Source of the DNA: Fusibacter sp. 3D3
GTDB taxonomy: Bacteria > Bacillota > Clostridia > Peptostreptococcales > Acidaminobacteraceae
Direction: 5' to 3'
DNA length: 64,000 nucleotides
Assembly: GCF_001748365.1 (NCBI RefSeq)
Contig: NZ_BDHH01000004.1
Span: forward strand, 64,346-128,345
The position numbers were made by a program, and so were the translations under genes. Of this stretch, positions 9,831 to 19,483 are shown piece after piece. Within the stretch, counting starts at the first letter, position 1. Each line of letters opens with the position of its first letter. The notes beneath the pieces are model-generated. The model ran no database searches, had not been told where the DNA came from, and saw only the letters and a list, made by a program, of their open reading frames with translations.

Positions 9831-9858
9831 AAAAAAGCGGACAGCTGTAGCTGTCCGC
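9831..9858 (-). terminator. Terminator between convergent operons
   Basis: A perfect 10-bp stem, GCGGACAGCT/AGCTGTCCGC with a 2-nt gap, is followed on the minus strand by a T-run. It best serves the leftward carbohydrate operon and may also stop the hsd operon, although no T-run follows in that direction. Confidence 0.8.
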
Positions 9859-9865
9859 CTAAACA

Positions 9866-11527
9866 CTAACCTAATCTAAAGTTTTGTATCCTAAACTGAC
9901 GCTCAAAACTGGTATAATCTGTGAAATAAACGGTTGCACAGCCTGGATGCTTCGCATCACTGTCTTCTTTACCTTCTATAAATCGATGATTGCCAAAGGC
10001 AGGTCCAATTATCATGCTGCTGGATGCGTTGCTCACCTCTACCATGCCCTCTTTGATCACCAATGCTTCTGAACCCGTCACGTGGATCGCCATGTGTTCT
10101 GTTTCGATGGTTTCAATCCCTGCAAGTGCCATTTCCACTCTAAAAGGCGCTTGATCGGGGCCATCCACTTTTATTCGTACATCCACACTTGTCTCTATCG
10201 GTGTCACCCATACTGTAAGGTTCAAGGTCGGTCCCGCTTTGATTTCACGTTTGCTGTGATCCATTGCCCACCAATCCGCAGTCGCCTGTGCGGTTTTAAA
10301 CGGAAGATAGTACCAGCCCTTCATCTGTTGAGACAGTTTAAACGTTTTGCCCTCTATCAGTTCAATTTGATCAGGCTTAAACCCTCTGTGTTCAAAATAA
10401 CTGCCACTTAATTTCAGCTCAAGTGTTATACTGCCGTTATTAAAATAAAGGAAATTTGACTTGTCCTTAAGCACGGTTAAACTGATATCTTTATTCAAAT
10501 ATCTGCCAATGCCAGACGCCTGATAATAATGAACACTTTCCTGAACTTCATAAACACCTTCAACTTCGCCTTCGCCTTCAATTTCGCCTTCGATGCATTC
10601 GGGATGATTCATAAAATGAATCAAGAAATCGGGTGCCGTGATCTGTTTTTCTGCCACAATCGCCATGATCTTGTTTGCCATTCTTAAGAATTCAGGCTTA
10701 TGATATTTTTGCCCCAAATAGAGATACTGCCAGTAGTAATATTTAGGATATACCTTGGCATCCTTGTCAAATCGGGTCGAATTGGCAGTGAAAACGCTAC
10801 CATCAGGCTCTATATATGTGAGCATCATCTGGAGATTCTTGAGCGCATAAGCTTCGTAAGAGGGGTCGCCCGTAGCTTCTGTGAGCCAGATCATGGCGTC
10901 GTTGTTGATGCGGTTGTAATTGCCAGCGGACCTTTCTGCAAATTCACCATCCGCATTGCAATCTATGCCCTCAATGAGATAACTGTCCATCGCAGATTTC
11001 ATGGCTTCATCCTTAAATAGGTTTGCGCAGATGCCTAAAACCGATGCAATTGCCCAGCGGTGATTCGGGGTGTGAAACCCGCCTTCGAGGAGACCATATG
11101 CCCCTTTTTTAATAATCACCTCTAGCATTTTGTAGAGTGGTTCTTGATTTTTAACAGAGCGCTCCACGCTGAGGTATTGATAGACCGGTAATAACTTTTT
11201 AAGACAAAAAGCGGTATCTGGTGCGGAATCAAAATTGCATGTTACATAATCGAACAACCCATTTTCTCGTTGTACAGACGCCACATAAGTGAGGCCTAAT
11301 ACCATACTTTTATAAACGGTCTCGTCATTATAGTAATCAGAAGCTTCATGGCAATAGACCATCGCCAGTTTTGTGATTTCATAGATGCTATTCTTAGCTT
11401 GAATGACATGATGCGGATTCCTAAAGCCGCCGTAAAAGGGGCTTTCCACATCTAGAACTTGCTTGTACATGGCTTTTTGGGCCCTTCTATTGGCCTCCTG
11501 TAAAATCATTTGATAATGTTTATACAT
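9866..11527 (-). CDS. Unknown 553-aa protein, probable carbohydrate-active alpha/alpha-barrel with beta domain
   Basis: I do not recognise the family firmly. The first ~330 residues are helix-rich and lack a signal peptide. The segments NHRWAIASVLG and GEFAERSAGNYNRINNDAM resemble the toroid fold of heparinase II/III-like lyases and family 88/105 hydrolases. The rest looks beta-rich. A low-complexity Glu-Gly stretch (EGEIEGEGEVEG) lies around residue 320. It is the last gene of the GH38/GH105 operon, 83 bp after the mannosidase gene, so a role in degrading the imported oligosaccharide in the cytoplasm is likely. The reaction cannot be stated. Confidence 0.6.
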   Translation of the reverse strand: MYKHYQMILQEANRRAQKAMYKQVLDVESPFYGGFRNPHHVIQAKNSIYEITKLAMVYCHEASDYYNDETVYKSMVLGLTYVASVQRENGLFDYVTCNFDSAPDTAFCLKKLLPVYQYLSVERSVKNQEPLYKMLEVIIKKGAYGLLEGGFHTPNHRWAIASVLGICANLFKDEAMKSAMDSYLIEGIDCNADGEFAERSAGNYNRINNDAMIWLTEATGDPSYEAYALKNLQMMLTYIEPDGSVFTANSTRFDKDAKVYPKYYYWQYLYLGQKYHKPEFLRMANKIMAIVAEKQITAPDFLIHFMNHPECIEGEIEGEGEVEGVYEVQESVHYYQASGIGRYLNKDISLTVLKDKSNFLYFNNGSITLELKLSGSYFEHRGFKPDQIELIEGKTFKLSQQMKGWYYLPFKTAQATADWWAMDHSKREIKAGPTLNLTVWVTPIETSVDVRIKVDGPDQAPFRVEMALAGIETIETEHMAIHVTGSEALVIKEGMVEVSNASSSMIIGPAFGNHRFIEGKEDSDAKHPGCATVYFTDYTSFERQFRIQNFRLG

Positions 11528-11610
11528 ATGCGTTTGATACCTCCTATCCCGATTTAACGTTGTAATAAGGCGCTATAAACTTTTTATTTTTCTGACCCTT
11601 GTGTGTGAAA

Positions 11611-14600
11611 TCACTTCATTTTGAGCAAGATGGTCTTGATTTCAAAAGGTCTAAATTCTAGCGGTATTCGGTTCTGTGACATTTCAAGGGATGCCACAGG
11701 GCGCTCCACAAGATTGACCTGTTCGGCTGATTTAATCTGTGGCGGCACTTTAAGAAAAGTCCGTGCCTGTTTTCCTTTTGCCTCGTATAGGCGCGCAACA
11801 ATTGCATTTTCAAATGTTTCAGAAGGTTTTAATGCTTCAACCACAATATGATCTGCTAAGCCCTCAAAATAAGATTGACCGCCCTGCGTGCTCAACCCTT
11901 CGGCCACTACTAGCGGATAATTCAAGTCATAACCTTCTTGAATCACATCACTTGCGTCAAATGTACCTCTGTAGGGGTATAACGCGTATACAAAGTGATG
12001 CGTCCCAAGATCGGCTTCCATATCTGGAATGACGGGTGCCTTTAGGAGTGTGAGCTGTATGGTATGCCTCTCAAAGCTCAAGCCATACTTCCCGTCGTTG
12101 AGCAATGCAAGTCCATGGCTGTTATCCGCTATGACACAATACTTGTGATGCCAGACCTCATAGTGGTCTTTCTCAAACTGGCGTGACTTGTGAAGTGGTC
12201 TTTTGATATAGCCAAATTGGATATCACAGATGGCTTCTTGAGCATAGAGGTTCGCTGGAAAAGCCACTTTTAGTAATTTGTGACGCTCTTTCCAATCTAT
12301 TGTAGTCTGAAATTCAAGCCGCCTTGCACCTCTTTTTAATAAAATTTCTTGACTGAGCAGAGAATTGTTGAGTTGCCTTTCCACAGAAACCCCAACACAG
12401 CCCTCACGCCTAATTACTTTTATTTCCGCTTTTTCACTGAGTTTTACGGGCATTTCCTTGGCCATAATCTCCAATTCCCAAGCATCATAAACCCCGTTTA
12501 CATCTTTATACATGATGAAATCATTGCCTGGTGCTGATAGCCATTCACCCTCTTGCGGTTTGCCCTCTTTTTTATCTTTGAGGCTGATCACTCTACCCGT
12601 ATGGTCAATCAAGGCGAGGATCGCATTGTTTTCTAAATAAAAGCCCGCCTCTACTGCTGTGACACACATCTCTTCATCAAGGTACGCAGACATTGCCGCT
12701 TTAGGCATTTCAATTTGACCACAAGCTGGAATCACATGACCTTCATAAGTTCTTTCAAAACTAAGCGCATTATAGAGCATTTGTACAGGTTCCTTGCCTT
12801 TGCAACGTTTCCTCAGAAGATCGTGGAGAAGCGCTTTACTCTCCTCTATAACACGTTTAAAGTCATTTTCAGCTTCTTCGTGTACCCTACGGATAGAAGT
12901 CCCAGGTAAAATATCATGGAAGGTATTGAAGAGCAACAAAGACCACAATTCGTGTAACTTTTCTTTAGTCCCATCCTCTAGATTGCCGTTTTCCATCAGA
13001 TAAATGCTTGCCCAAAATTCAGCTTCTCTAAGGGCTACTTCTGCTTTCCTAAGGCCCATCTTCATCGCCGCTTGAGAGGTATAAGTGCCCCTATGCCAAG
13101 CTAAATAAAGTTCACCGGTGTAAATGTTTTGAACATCGCTTTCTGCAATGCGTTCAAAAAAGTGGATCGGGCTCTCCATCACGCATTTAGGAGCACCTTC
13201 AAGGTCTTTGAGTCTTCGGTACATCTCCAACATATCCCGTGTTGGACCACCGCCCCCATCGCCAAACCCAAAAGGAAATAGCATGCTATCGATATCCTCT
13301 GTTTGATTTCGATCCTTTTCCCAACGCTCAATGAGCAATTTGGGTTCAAGACGTGCGTTGTTTTTCTTGTAGAGGTGACTCAATACTTTGCTGCCATCAA
13401 TCCCCTCCCACCAGAAGAGATTATAGGGAAAGGGTTCTGTCTCTGGATCAGCTCTGAGTAATTTTTGGGTCGCAAAATAGGGGATGTCACAGCCTTTCAT
13501 GATCTGTGGAAGCGCAGCTGAAAACCCAAATGTATCTGGCATCCAAGCCATCTTCGTCTCTACACCATATTCACTTTGGAACCACTGCTTACCCCATAAA
13601 AACTGGCGGATCAGCGTCTCTCCAGAAGGCAAATTACAATCCCCCTCCACCCAGAGACCACCTTCTGGTATAAAGCGGCCTTCTTCTACTTTCGCCTTAA
13701 CACGACTGTATACTTCTGGATAGTATTGTTTTAAATATTCTAAAATAGGGGGTTCGCAGAGCAAGAACTGGTACTCTTCATAGCGTTCCATGAGCCTCAA
13801 TTGATTGGCATAAGTCCTAGCACTCTTTCTTTTGGTTTCCTCAACTGGCCATAGCCAAGCTAAATCCAAATGCGATTGGCCAAATACACTCATGGTGGGT
13901 GTCGTCGAACCATTCACACAGGTTAATAACGCCGTTAAACAAGCTCTCGCCTCTATGATACTCGCTTCTCGAGCCACAGGATCAAGCTCAAAATCAGCTT
14001 TATAGGTGAATGCTTTTAAGCCCTTTTCTATTTTCATCGCTCTTAAAGCGTGCTCTGGCAGTGACTGTAATATCTGATAAAGCACTTCATAATCGATCCA
14101 CGCTTGGTAGATGGCTTCATGCCAAATGCCCACCGTCGAACATTGGATGCACACTTGATGCGCCGTTACTTCTGGCACTGGTGTCACTGTCATAGGATAT
14201 GGACCGCCATTTTCTAGTCTAGGTCCATGACCGGCATAAGCTTCTGCTGCAATCTCAAAGACTTCTCCTGCCTTGGCACAATCCGTTAAAATAAGGGTCT
14301 TGTGCTGCCCATCTATGGCACTCGCCACTTCCCCATTGATCCAAACCAGCATCTCTGGACCGACGCCAATGCGCATGACAACAGGTTGTCCAATCAGATC
14401 ATCACAGATCTGAACGCGTGTGAAAAACCATCCGTATTCCCATTTATCGCCCCAGGAAGTCCCCGATGACATGGGGATTCTCTTTTGCTTTCTAGCATTT
14501 TCAAATGACAAGTGCTCAAAAGTCGTAAACCCTTCAAATTCAACGTCGAGCAAAGGCGTATAAAAATACTTTTGAAGTTCTTCTGACCACATTTGAAGTC

Positions 14601-14634
14601 TCTGACGCCATTGTCTTCCTAGATTCATGTCCAT
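11611..14634 (-). CDS. Alpha-mannosidase, glycoside hydrolase family 38
   Basis: A 1007-aa cytoplasmic enzyme releasing alpha-linked mannose. It has an N-terminal beta domain, then the GH38 catalytic domain with the zinc motif QSHLDLAWLWP (HLD at 255-257) and the nucleophile in WMPDTFGF (D367). A glycine-rich FGFGDGGGGPTRDM follows, then the long C-terminal beta-sandwich. Length is normal and there is no signal peptide, so it acts on sugars imported by the adjacent ABC system. It starts at 14634, a few bases from the stop of the GH105 gene, so the two are translationally coupled. Confidence 0.93.
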   Translation of the reverse strand: MDMNLGRQWRQRLQMWSEELQKYFYTPLLDVEFEGFTTFEHLSFENARKQKRIPMSSGTSWGDKWEYGWFFTRVQICDDLIGQPVVMRIGVGPEMLVWINGEVASAIDGQHKTLILTDCAKAGEVFEIAAEAYAGHGPRLENGGPYPMTVTPVPEVTAHQVCIQCSTVGIWHEAIYQAWIDYEVLYQILQSLPEHALRAMKIEKGLKAFTYKADFELDPVAREASIIEARACLTALLTCVNGSTTPTMSVFGQSHLDLAWLWPVEETKRKSARTYANQLRLMERYEEYQFLLCEPPILEYLKQYYPEVYSRVKAKVEEGRFIPEGGLWVEGDCNLPSGETLIRQFLWGKQWFQSEYGVETKMAWMPDTFGFSAALPQIMKGCDIPYFATQKLLRADPETEPFPYNLFWWEGIDGSKVLSHLYKKNNARLEPKLLIERWEKDRNQTEDIDSMLFPFGFGDGGGGPTRDMLEMYRRLKDLEGAPKCVMESPIHFFERIAESDVQNIYTGELYLAWHRGTYTSQAAMKMGLRKAEVALREAEFWASIYLMENGNLEDGTKEKLHELWSLLLFNTFHDILPGTSIRRVHEEAENDFKRVIEESKALLHDLLRKRCKGKEPVQMLYNALSFERTYEGHVIPACGQIEMPKAAMSAYLDEEMCVTAVEAGFYLENNAILALIDHTGRVISLKDKKEGKPQEGEWLSAPGNDFIMYKDVNGVYDAWELEIMAKEMPVKLSEKAEIKVIRREGCVGVSVERQLNNSLLSQEILLKRGARRLEFQTTIDWKERHKLLKVAFPANLYAQEAICDIQFGYIKRPLHKSRQFEKDHYEVWHHKYCVIADNSHGLALLNDGKYGLSFERHTIQLTLLKAPVIPDMEADLGTHHFVYALYPYRGTFDASDVIQEGYDLNYPLVVAEGLSTQGGQSYFEGLADHIVVEALKPSETFENAIVARLYEAKGKQARTFLKVPPQIKSAEQVNLVERPVASLEMSQNRIPLEFRPFEIKTILLKMK

Positions 14635-14637
14635 CTC

Positions 14638-15735
14638 CTATTCTTTTTTTTGCCATTCAAATAAAAACAATATCGCCAGCGCCTGTCCATAAGGCATGGG
14701 TTTGAGTTCAATGTTCTTATAAAAGTCTTTTGAGTCACGCCCCATGGCGGTGCCATAGGAGACTTGATTTACAACGCCATCATCGTCAATATAATCTAAA
14801 ATCGGTTCTAATGCTCTTTCTGCAAGTTCGAGATTTGAAGGTTCTATTAGATCCATTTCAAGTGCTCTGAGTATCCCATATGCAAAACCACAGGTCGCAC
14901 TGGATTCTACATAGGAAGTTTTATCGTCCACGATGGTATGCCACATGCCATTTGGATTTTGATGTTCTTTTAAACTCGCCACTTGGTTGATCAAGGTCTG
15001 CTTTAAATACCGTTTTATAGAAGCATCGCAATCCACCATGCTTAAAAACTCAGGTATGACCATTGTGATCCAGCAGTTGCCTCTACCCCAAAAGACTTCT
15101 GTAAAATTGTTGTTGCCATTAAAAGTCCAACCATGATAAAAAAGACCCGTCTCTTTATCTTGCAAATATTTAATGTGAAGTAAGAATTGGTATTGTGCTT
15201 CATCCACATAGACTTTTTGATCCAAAATTCTGCCCATATTGGCTAAAAAGAGTACGGTCATAAAAAGGGTATCATCCCAAAGTTCCTGATCGTTCACCGT
15301 ATCAGAAGTCATATGCTGAAATCCAGCATCTTTGGTCCTGGGGAAATGCTCTAAAATCCATTTTGCACTTGCCTTACACGGCTTCATGTACTTCTCTTCC
15401 CCTGTATATTCTGCCAAAAAAGAGAGTGCCAAAAAAGGCGCCACAGTATTCACATTTAATGCTGGAAACCCCTTCTCCAGTTGACGGTCATAGTACTTTG
15501 TCAACAAATCAAGGTATTTCACTTCTTTAGTTTGCTCAAAAATTTTCCATATCCCGTAGAGGCCAACCCCTTGAGGCCATTCCCAATATTGATACTTGCT
15601 CAAATCATCATTTGCTAAACTGTTATCCTTCATGTTCTCCATAAATATGGTATCGTCCAAATATAGAATATCACAAAAGGCATCAATTAATTTTTCGATT
15701 TTTTGTTCTATATATGTTTTTGTTACATCCATCAT
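14638..15735 (-). CDS. Glycoside hydrolase family 105 (unsaturated uronyl hydrolase type)
   Basis: A 365-aa (alpha/alpha)6-barrel enzyme of the GH88/GH105 group, which removes 4,5-unsaturated uronic acids left by polysaccharide lyases. The family motifs WEWPQGVGLYG (51-61), WDDTLFM (153-159, with the catalytic Asp) and FWGRGNCW are all present. It has no signal peptide, which fits intracellular action. It is placed directly upstream of the GH38 gene and downstream of the HAD gene. The pairing of GH105 with alpha-mannosidase suggests a mixed acidic or host-type glycan as substrate, but which one is not clear. Confidence 0.88.
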   Translation of the reverse strand: MMDVTKTYIEQKIEKLIDAFCDILYLDDTIFMENMKDNSLANDDLSKYQYWEWPQGVGLYGIWKIFEQTKEVKYLDLLTKYYDRQLEKGFPALNVNTVAPFLALSFLAEYTGEEKYMKPCKASAKWILEHFPRTKDAGFQHMTSDTVNDQELWDDTLFMTVLFLANMGRILDQKVYVDEAQYQFLLHIKYLQDKETGLFYHGWTFNGNNNFTEVFWGRGNCWITMVIPEFLSMVDCDASIKRYLKQTLINQVASLKEHQNPNGMWHTIVDDKTSYVESSATCGFAYGILRALEMDLIEPSNLELAERALEPILDYIDDDGVVNQVSYGTAMGRDSKDFYKNIELKPMPYGQALAILFLFEWQKKE

Positions 15736-15751
15736 GAAACCTTCTTTCTGC

Positions 15752-16282
15752 TTAAATATTCAACTGCCCATTTAATTTTTCCAGCAAAGGCATTAATGCC
15801 TCTGGCGATTTAACGGTATAATCTGGCGTCCAATCCGTCTCTTCCACTTCATGAAAATATCTTGGAGACCAGTCCATCCATATGGAAACTAGGCCATATC
15901 GATTTGCCCCAGCGATATCTTTTTTAAGATTATTGCCCACCATTACAATGCGCTGTTTGTCTACATCCATTAAATGCATTGCCGTCATAGCGGCATCGAA
16001 CATCGGTCTTTCAGGTTTTTGAACCCCTACTTTTTCAGAGACGACCCAGCCTTCAAAACAGTTTCTTAGCCCATTCCCCTCATATACATTTTTAAAGGAA
16101 TCCCATTCCCCATCTGCCACAAGACAAACGCGATAGCCTTCTCTTTGAAGCGCCTTAAGCAACGCTTTAGCCCCTTCATAGAGTTCAGCTTCAAGCACGA
16201 TGCCTTTTTCATCATAGACTTGAGTACTTTCATCGATGAGCGTATCGCCACTATCTATAAATACAATTAGACGCTTTTCCAT
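15752..16282 (-). CDS. HAD-family hydrolase, probable sugar phosphatase
   Basis: A 176-aa haloacid-dehalogenase-like phosphatase. Motif I is FIDSGDTL (nucleophile D10), and a later motif is VGNNLKKDIAGANRYGL with its DIAGA acidic loop. It is a compact form with a small cap. RBS TAGGAGG precedes ATG 16282. Its place between the importer ATPase and the glycosidases suggests dephosphorylation of a sugar phosphate from this pathway, although HAD specificity cannot be read from sequence. Confidence 0.8.
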   Translation of the reverse strand: MEKRLIVFIDSGDTLIDESTQVYDEKGIVLEAELYEGAKALLKALQREGYRVCLVADGEWDSFKNVYEGNGLRNCFEGWVVSEKVGVQKPERPMFDAAMTAMHLMDVDKQRIVMVGNNLKKDIAGANRYGLVSIWMDWSPRYFHEVEETDWTPDYTVKSPEALMPLLEKLNGQLNI

Positions 16283-16291
16283 TATGACCTC

Positions 16292-17311
16292 CTAGCCCTT
16301 TACATTCTCTGCCTGCGTATAATCCAATATACTTTTAAGTTTTAATTCCTTTACAAAATGACATGCCACGTAATGCTCTTCTGAAACCATTTGAAGCACA
16401 GGCACTTCTACTTTACATTTTTCCTGACAATAATGGCAACGCGTGTGGAAGTAGCATCCAGTCGGCGGATTTGCAGGGTTCGGAATTTCGCCTTGTAGTT
16501 GAATGCGTTCCATGACAATGTCAGGATCTGCTATGGGTACTGCTGACAGCAATGCCTCTGTATAGGGATGCCTCACTTGTTCAAACAATTTTGTTGTAGG
16601 TGCAAATTCCACCATCTTACCCAGATACATCACCCCAACTCTATCCGAAATATATTCCACCACGGATAAGTCATGGCTGATAAACAAGTACGTTAAATTC
16701 ATATCGCGTTGCAAATCCTTAAGCAAGTTGATCACTTGCGACTGAATCGACACATCCAGTGCTGAAACCGCTTCATCACAGACGATCACTTCGGGTTTTA
16801 GTACTAAGGCTCTGGCGATGCCAATACGTTGCCTTTGTCCACCTGAAAACGCATGTGGATAACGTTTAAGGTAAGTCACGTTTAAGCCCACTTTTGAAGC
16901 AATATCAATGACCATTTCTTCAACTTTATCATAGGAGAGTTTAGGATAATTCGCTATAATAGGTTCCTTGATGATATCAAATACGGTCATTCTCGGATCC
17001 AATGAAGAATAAGGATTCTGGAAAATCATTTGAATTTCTTTGCGCAGTGTCTTCATCGTTTTCCGATTGACGTTTAGAAAATCAAAATCTTTGCCTTCCT
17101 TATTGGTATAGATCACATGACCGTCTGTAGCGGTTACCGCTTTTACAATGCAGCGCCCAAGTGTGGTCTTGCCACATCCAGATTCGCCCACGATCCCTAT
17201 GGTTTCGCCTTCGTAGACATCAAAGCTCACATCACTGAGCGCATGAACAGTTGTCTTTTTGGAGGGGAAATCTTTCGTTAAATTTTGAATTTGAAGTATC
17301 TTTCTACTCAT
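16292..17311 (-). CDS. Importer ATPase, OppF/DppF type
   Basis: A 339-aa ABC ATPase with Walker A GESGCGKTT, signature FSGGQRQRIGIARAL, Walker B VIVCDEAVSALD and the C-terminal oligopeptide-ABC extension with a Cys-rich patch (CYFHTRCHYCQEKC), typical of Opp/Dpp ATPases that may carry an iron-sulfur cluster. ATG 17311 is chosen because GAGGAGG lies at proper distance; the longer frame to 17350 lies within the OppD gene. It overlaps that gene by 8 bp. With the OppD-like partner it powers uptake of the ligand, here probably an oligosaccharide rather than a peptide because of the glycosidase neighbours. Confidence 0.93.
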   Translation of the reverse strand: MSRKILQIQNLTKDFPSKKTTVHALSDVSFDVYEGETIGIVGESGCGKTTLGRCIVKAVTATDGHVIYTNKEGKDFDFLNVNRKTMKTLRKEIQMIFQNPYSSLDPRMTVFDIIKEPIIANYPKLSYDKVEEMVIDIASKVGLNVTYLKRYPHAFSGGQRQRIGIARALVLKPEVIVCDEAVSALDVSIQSQVINLLKDLQRDMNLTYLFISHDLSVVEYISDRVGVMYLGKMVEFAPTTKLFEQVRHPYTEALLSAVPIADPDIVMERIQLQGEIPNPANPPTGCYFHTRCHYCQEKCKVEVPVLQMVSEEHYVACHFVKELKLKSILDYTQAENVKG

Positions 17312-18320
17312 GCTTTGCCTCCTCGTGCTCACAAGCAAAACAAGCCACAAAATGACCTTCGCTTTTTTCTCTTAATTCCGGTTGTTTTTGATTACAAATC
17401 CCTTTAATCTTCTTTGGGCATCGATCATAAAAACCACAGCCTTTAGGCAAATTAAGGGCAAGTGGTACTGTCCCTTCAATGGAATAAAGCCTCTTTTCAC
17501 GACTCGTCCCGATTCTATGAACGGACCCGAGCAACCCGTTTGTATAAGGATGGAGGGGCGTCTTGTAAAGCGAACGAACAGGTGCAAGCTCTACAATTTT
17601 ACCAAGGTACATCACTGCAACGCGGTCGCACATTTTGGCAACTGTTCCGAGATCATGTGTGATGAATAAAATGGACATCCCCATTTCTTTTTTAAGATTG
17701 TTCATAAGGTCAAGGATTTGGGCTTGAATGGTCACATCAAGCGCCGTGGTGGGTTCGTCTGCTATGAGCAGTTTGGGACCACTTACTAGAGACATGGCGA
17801 TCATCGCTCTTTGTAACATACCGCCAGAGAATTCATGAGGATATTGATCATATCGCTTACTCGCATTTGCAATGCCCACTTTCTCCATCATCTCTATGGA
17901 CAACGCTTTTGACTTGACTTTATCCTTTGTCACATGAAGCCTTGTACATTCATTTATTTGATTGCCTATGGTATAAAGAGGCGAAAACGCAACAAGCGGT
18001 TCCTGAAAGATCATAGAGATCTCTTTGCCTCTAATTTTCTTGATTGCCTTGCCGTTTGGATTCAATTTAAGCATGTCAACAGACTTTTCCGGATTCAGTT
18101 GAAACAAAATCTCCCCTTTGGAATTACATTTTTTGTTATTTATGCCTAGAATAGACTTGCTCGTCAAACTTTTACCACAGCCTGATTCCCCCACAAGTCC
18201 AAGCGTTTCATTGCGCTTGATATCCAGCTGAACGCCTCTGACAACATTTAAAGTGCCTTCATCAATTTTAATATCAATGGTTAAATCCTTCATTTGAAGA
18301 ATCGTATCTATTGTATTCAT
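17304..18320 (-). CDS. Importer ATPase, OppD/DppD type
   Basis: A 338-aa ABC ATPase with Walker A GESGCGKSLT, signature FSGGMLQRAMIAMSL, Walker B LLIADEPTTALD and the C-terminal oligopeptide-ABC segment (GCGFYDRCPKKIKGIC). I choose ATG 18320, preceded by AAGAGG; a TTG 15 bp upstream would overlap that ribosome site. It pairs with the OppF-like subunit and is co-translated with it. Confidence 0.93.
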   Translation of the reverse strand: MNTIDTILQMKDLTIDIKIDEGTLNVVRGVQLDIKRNETLGLVGESGCGKSLTSKSILGINNKKCNSKGEILFQLNPEKSVDMLKLNPNGKAIKKIRGKEISMIFQEPLVAFSPLYTIGNQINECTRLHVTKDKVKSKALSIEMMEKVGIANASKRYDQYPHEFSGGMLQRAMIAMSLVSGPKLLIADEPTTALDVTIQAQILDLMNNLKKEMGMSILFITHDLGTVAKMCDRVAVMYLGKIVELAPVRSLYKTPLHPYTNGLLGSVHRIGTSREKRLYSIEGTVPLALNLPKGCGFYDRCPKKIKGICNQKQPELREKSEGHFVACFACEHEEAKHE

Positions 18321-18355
18321 ATGAACCTCTTTCAATTCTGAAATCTTGTTGTTCC

Positions 18356-19480
18356 TTATTTATAAGGATCTGCTGCATCTCTCATACCATCACCTAAGAA
18401 GTTAAACGCCAGAACTGTAACAATAACGGCGATCAAAGGAATCAAACGCCATGGATATTGTGCCACACTGTTAATATCTTGTGTTTCTTTAAGCAATACA
18501 CCCCAACTTGTAGCTGGTGAACGCATACCAAGGCCCAAAAAGCTCATGGAGGTCTCTCCAATAATCATGTTGGGAATTCCCAGTGTCAAGTTGACAATGA
18601 GGTAACTCATAAAACCAGGGACCATATGTTTGAGGATGATCTTCATATTGCTCACCCCAGCAATCCGTGCGGCTACAATATAGTCTTCATTCTTCAGTGC
18701 ATAAAACTGACCTCTTACAACCCTTGCAAGCCCAGTCCATGAAATCAGAGAAATAATCATCGTGATCATCAAGTACATTTGTGCCACAGGGATATCTGGT
18801 GGTATTGCCGCAGAAAGCGCCATCCAGAGCGGAATCGTCGGGAGTGCTGATAAAACTTCTATCACCCTTTGGATCACATTATCCACCATTCCGCCAAAAT
18901 ACCCAGATATGCCCCCTAGAAAAACCCCTAAAACAAAACTGATCAGAGTGCCTACAAAGGGAATGGTCAAAGAAATTTGGCTTCCAATGAGTACTCTCGA
19001 AAACAAATCATTGCCTAAATTGTCCCCACCGAATAGTAAAATTCTTGGAGGCTCTTCATCGCCTATGGCTTCTGTCCCAAATAAATGCACATCGCTTGGA
19101 ATTATACCAAAGAGTCTATACGGTTTTCTCTTGACAAAAAACTTGAGGGGGTACATGACACTTGTATCTTCTTCCCATTCTCTTTTAAAGGTTTCTTTAT
19201 TCATGGTATAACTCATCTTATAAACATGTGGGCCAACAAATGCGCCCTCTTTCATCCAATGAATGGCTGTCGGTGTCGCATTTTTATAATCACTGCTAAA
19301 ATCTTCAAGACCATAAGGGGCCAAAAAGTTAGCAAATAACGCTGTTGTGTAGAGGATACCCAGTACAATCATACTGGTTACGGCCAGCTTATGAGCCATG
19401 AGCTTCTTCCGAATCAGCGTCCATTGTGATGCCAAATAATAAGATTCTTCCGATTTTTCTTTTTTCTTAAATAGACTCAT
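18356..19480 (-). CDS. Importer permease, OppC/DppC type with long outside loop
   Basis: A 374-aa inner-membrane permease. It has a basic N-terminus, a first helix near residue 35-55, a long extracytoplasmic loop of about 100 residues, and five further helices with the ATPase-coupling loop EDYIVAARIAGVSNMKIILKH. The extended first loop is typical of OppC proteins that serve carbohydrate-linked family-5 binding proteins. It starts 3 bp from the end of oppB-like, after AAAGGGGTAGG. Confidence 0.92.
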   Translation of the reverse strand: MSLFKKKEKSEESYYLASQWTLIRKKLMAHKLAVTSMIVLGILYTTALFANFLAPYGLEDFSSDYKNATPTAIHWMKEGAFVGPHVYKMSYTMNKETFKREWEEDTSVMYPLKFFVKRKPYRLFGIIPSDVHLFGTEAIGDEEPPRILLFGGDNLGNDLFSRVLIGSQISLTIPFVGTLISFVLGVFLGGISGYFGGMVDNVIQRVIEVLSALPTIPLWMALSAAIPPDIPVAQMYLMITMIISLISWTGLARVVRGQFYALKNEDYIVAARIAGVSNMKIILKHMVPGFMSYLIVNLTLGIPNMIIGETSMSFLGLGMRSPATSWGVLLKETQDINSVAQYPWRLIPLIAVIVTVLAFNFLGDGMRDAADPYK

Positions 19481-19483
19481 AAC

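Noticed and set aside
10555-10600. Tandem repeat in the 553-aa gene suggesting a satellite
   Set aside because: It is a short stretch of Glu-Gly codons (EGEIEGEGEVEG) in an open frame; no wider repeat array.
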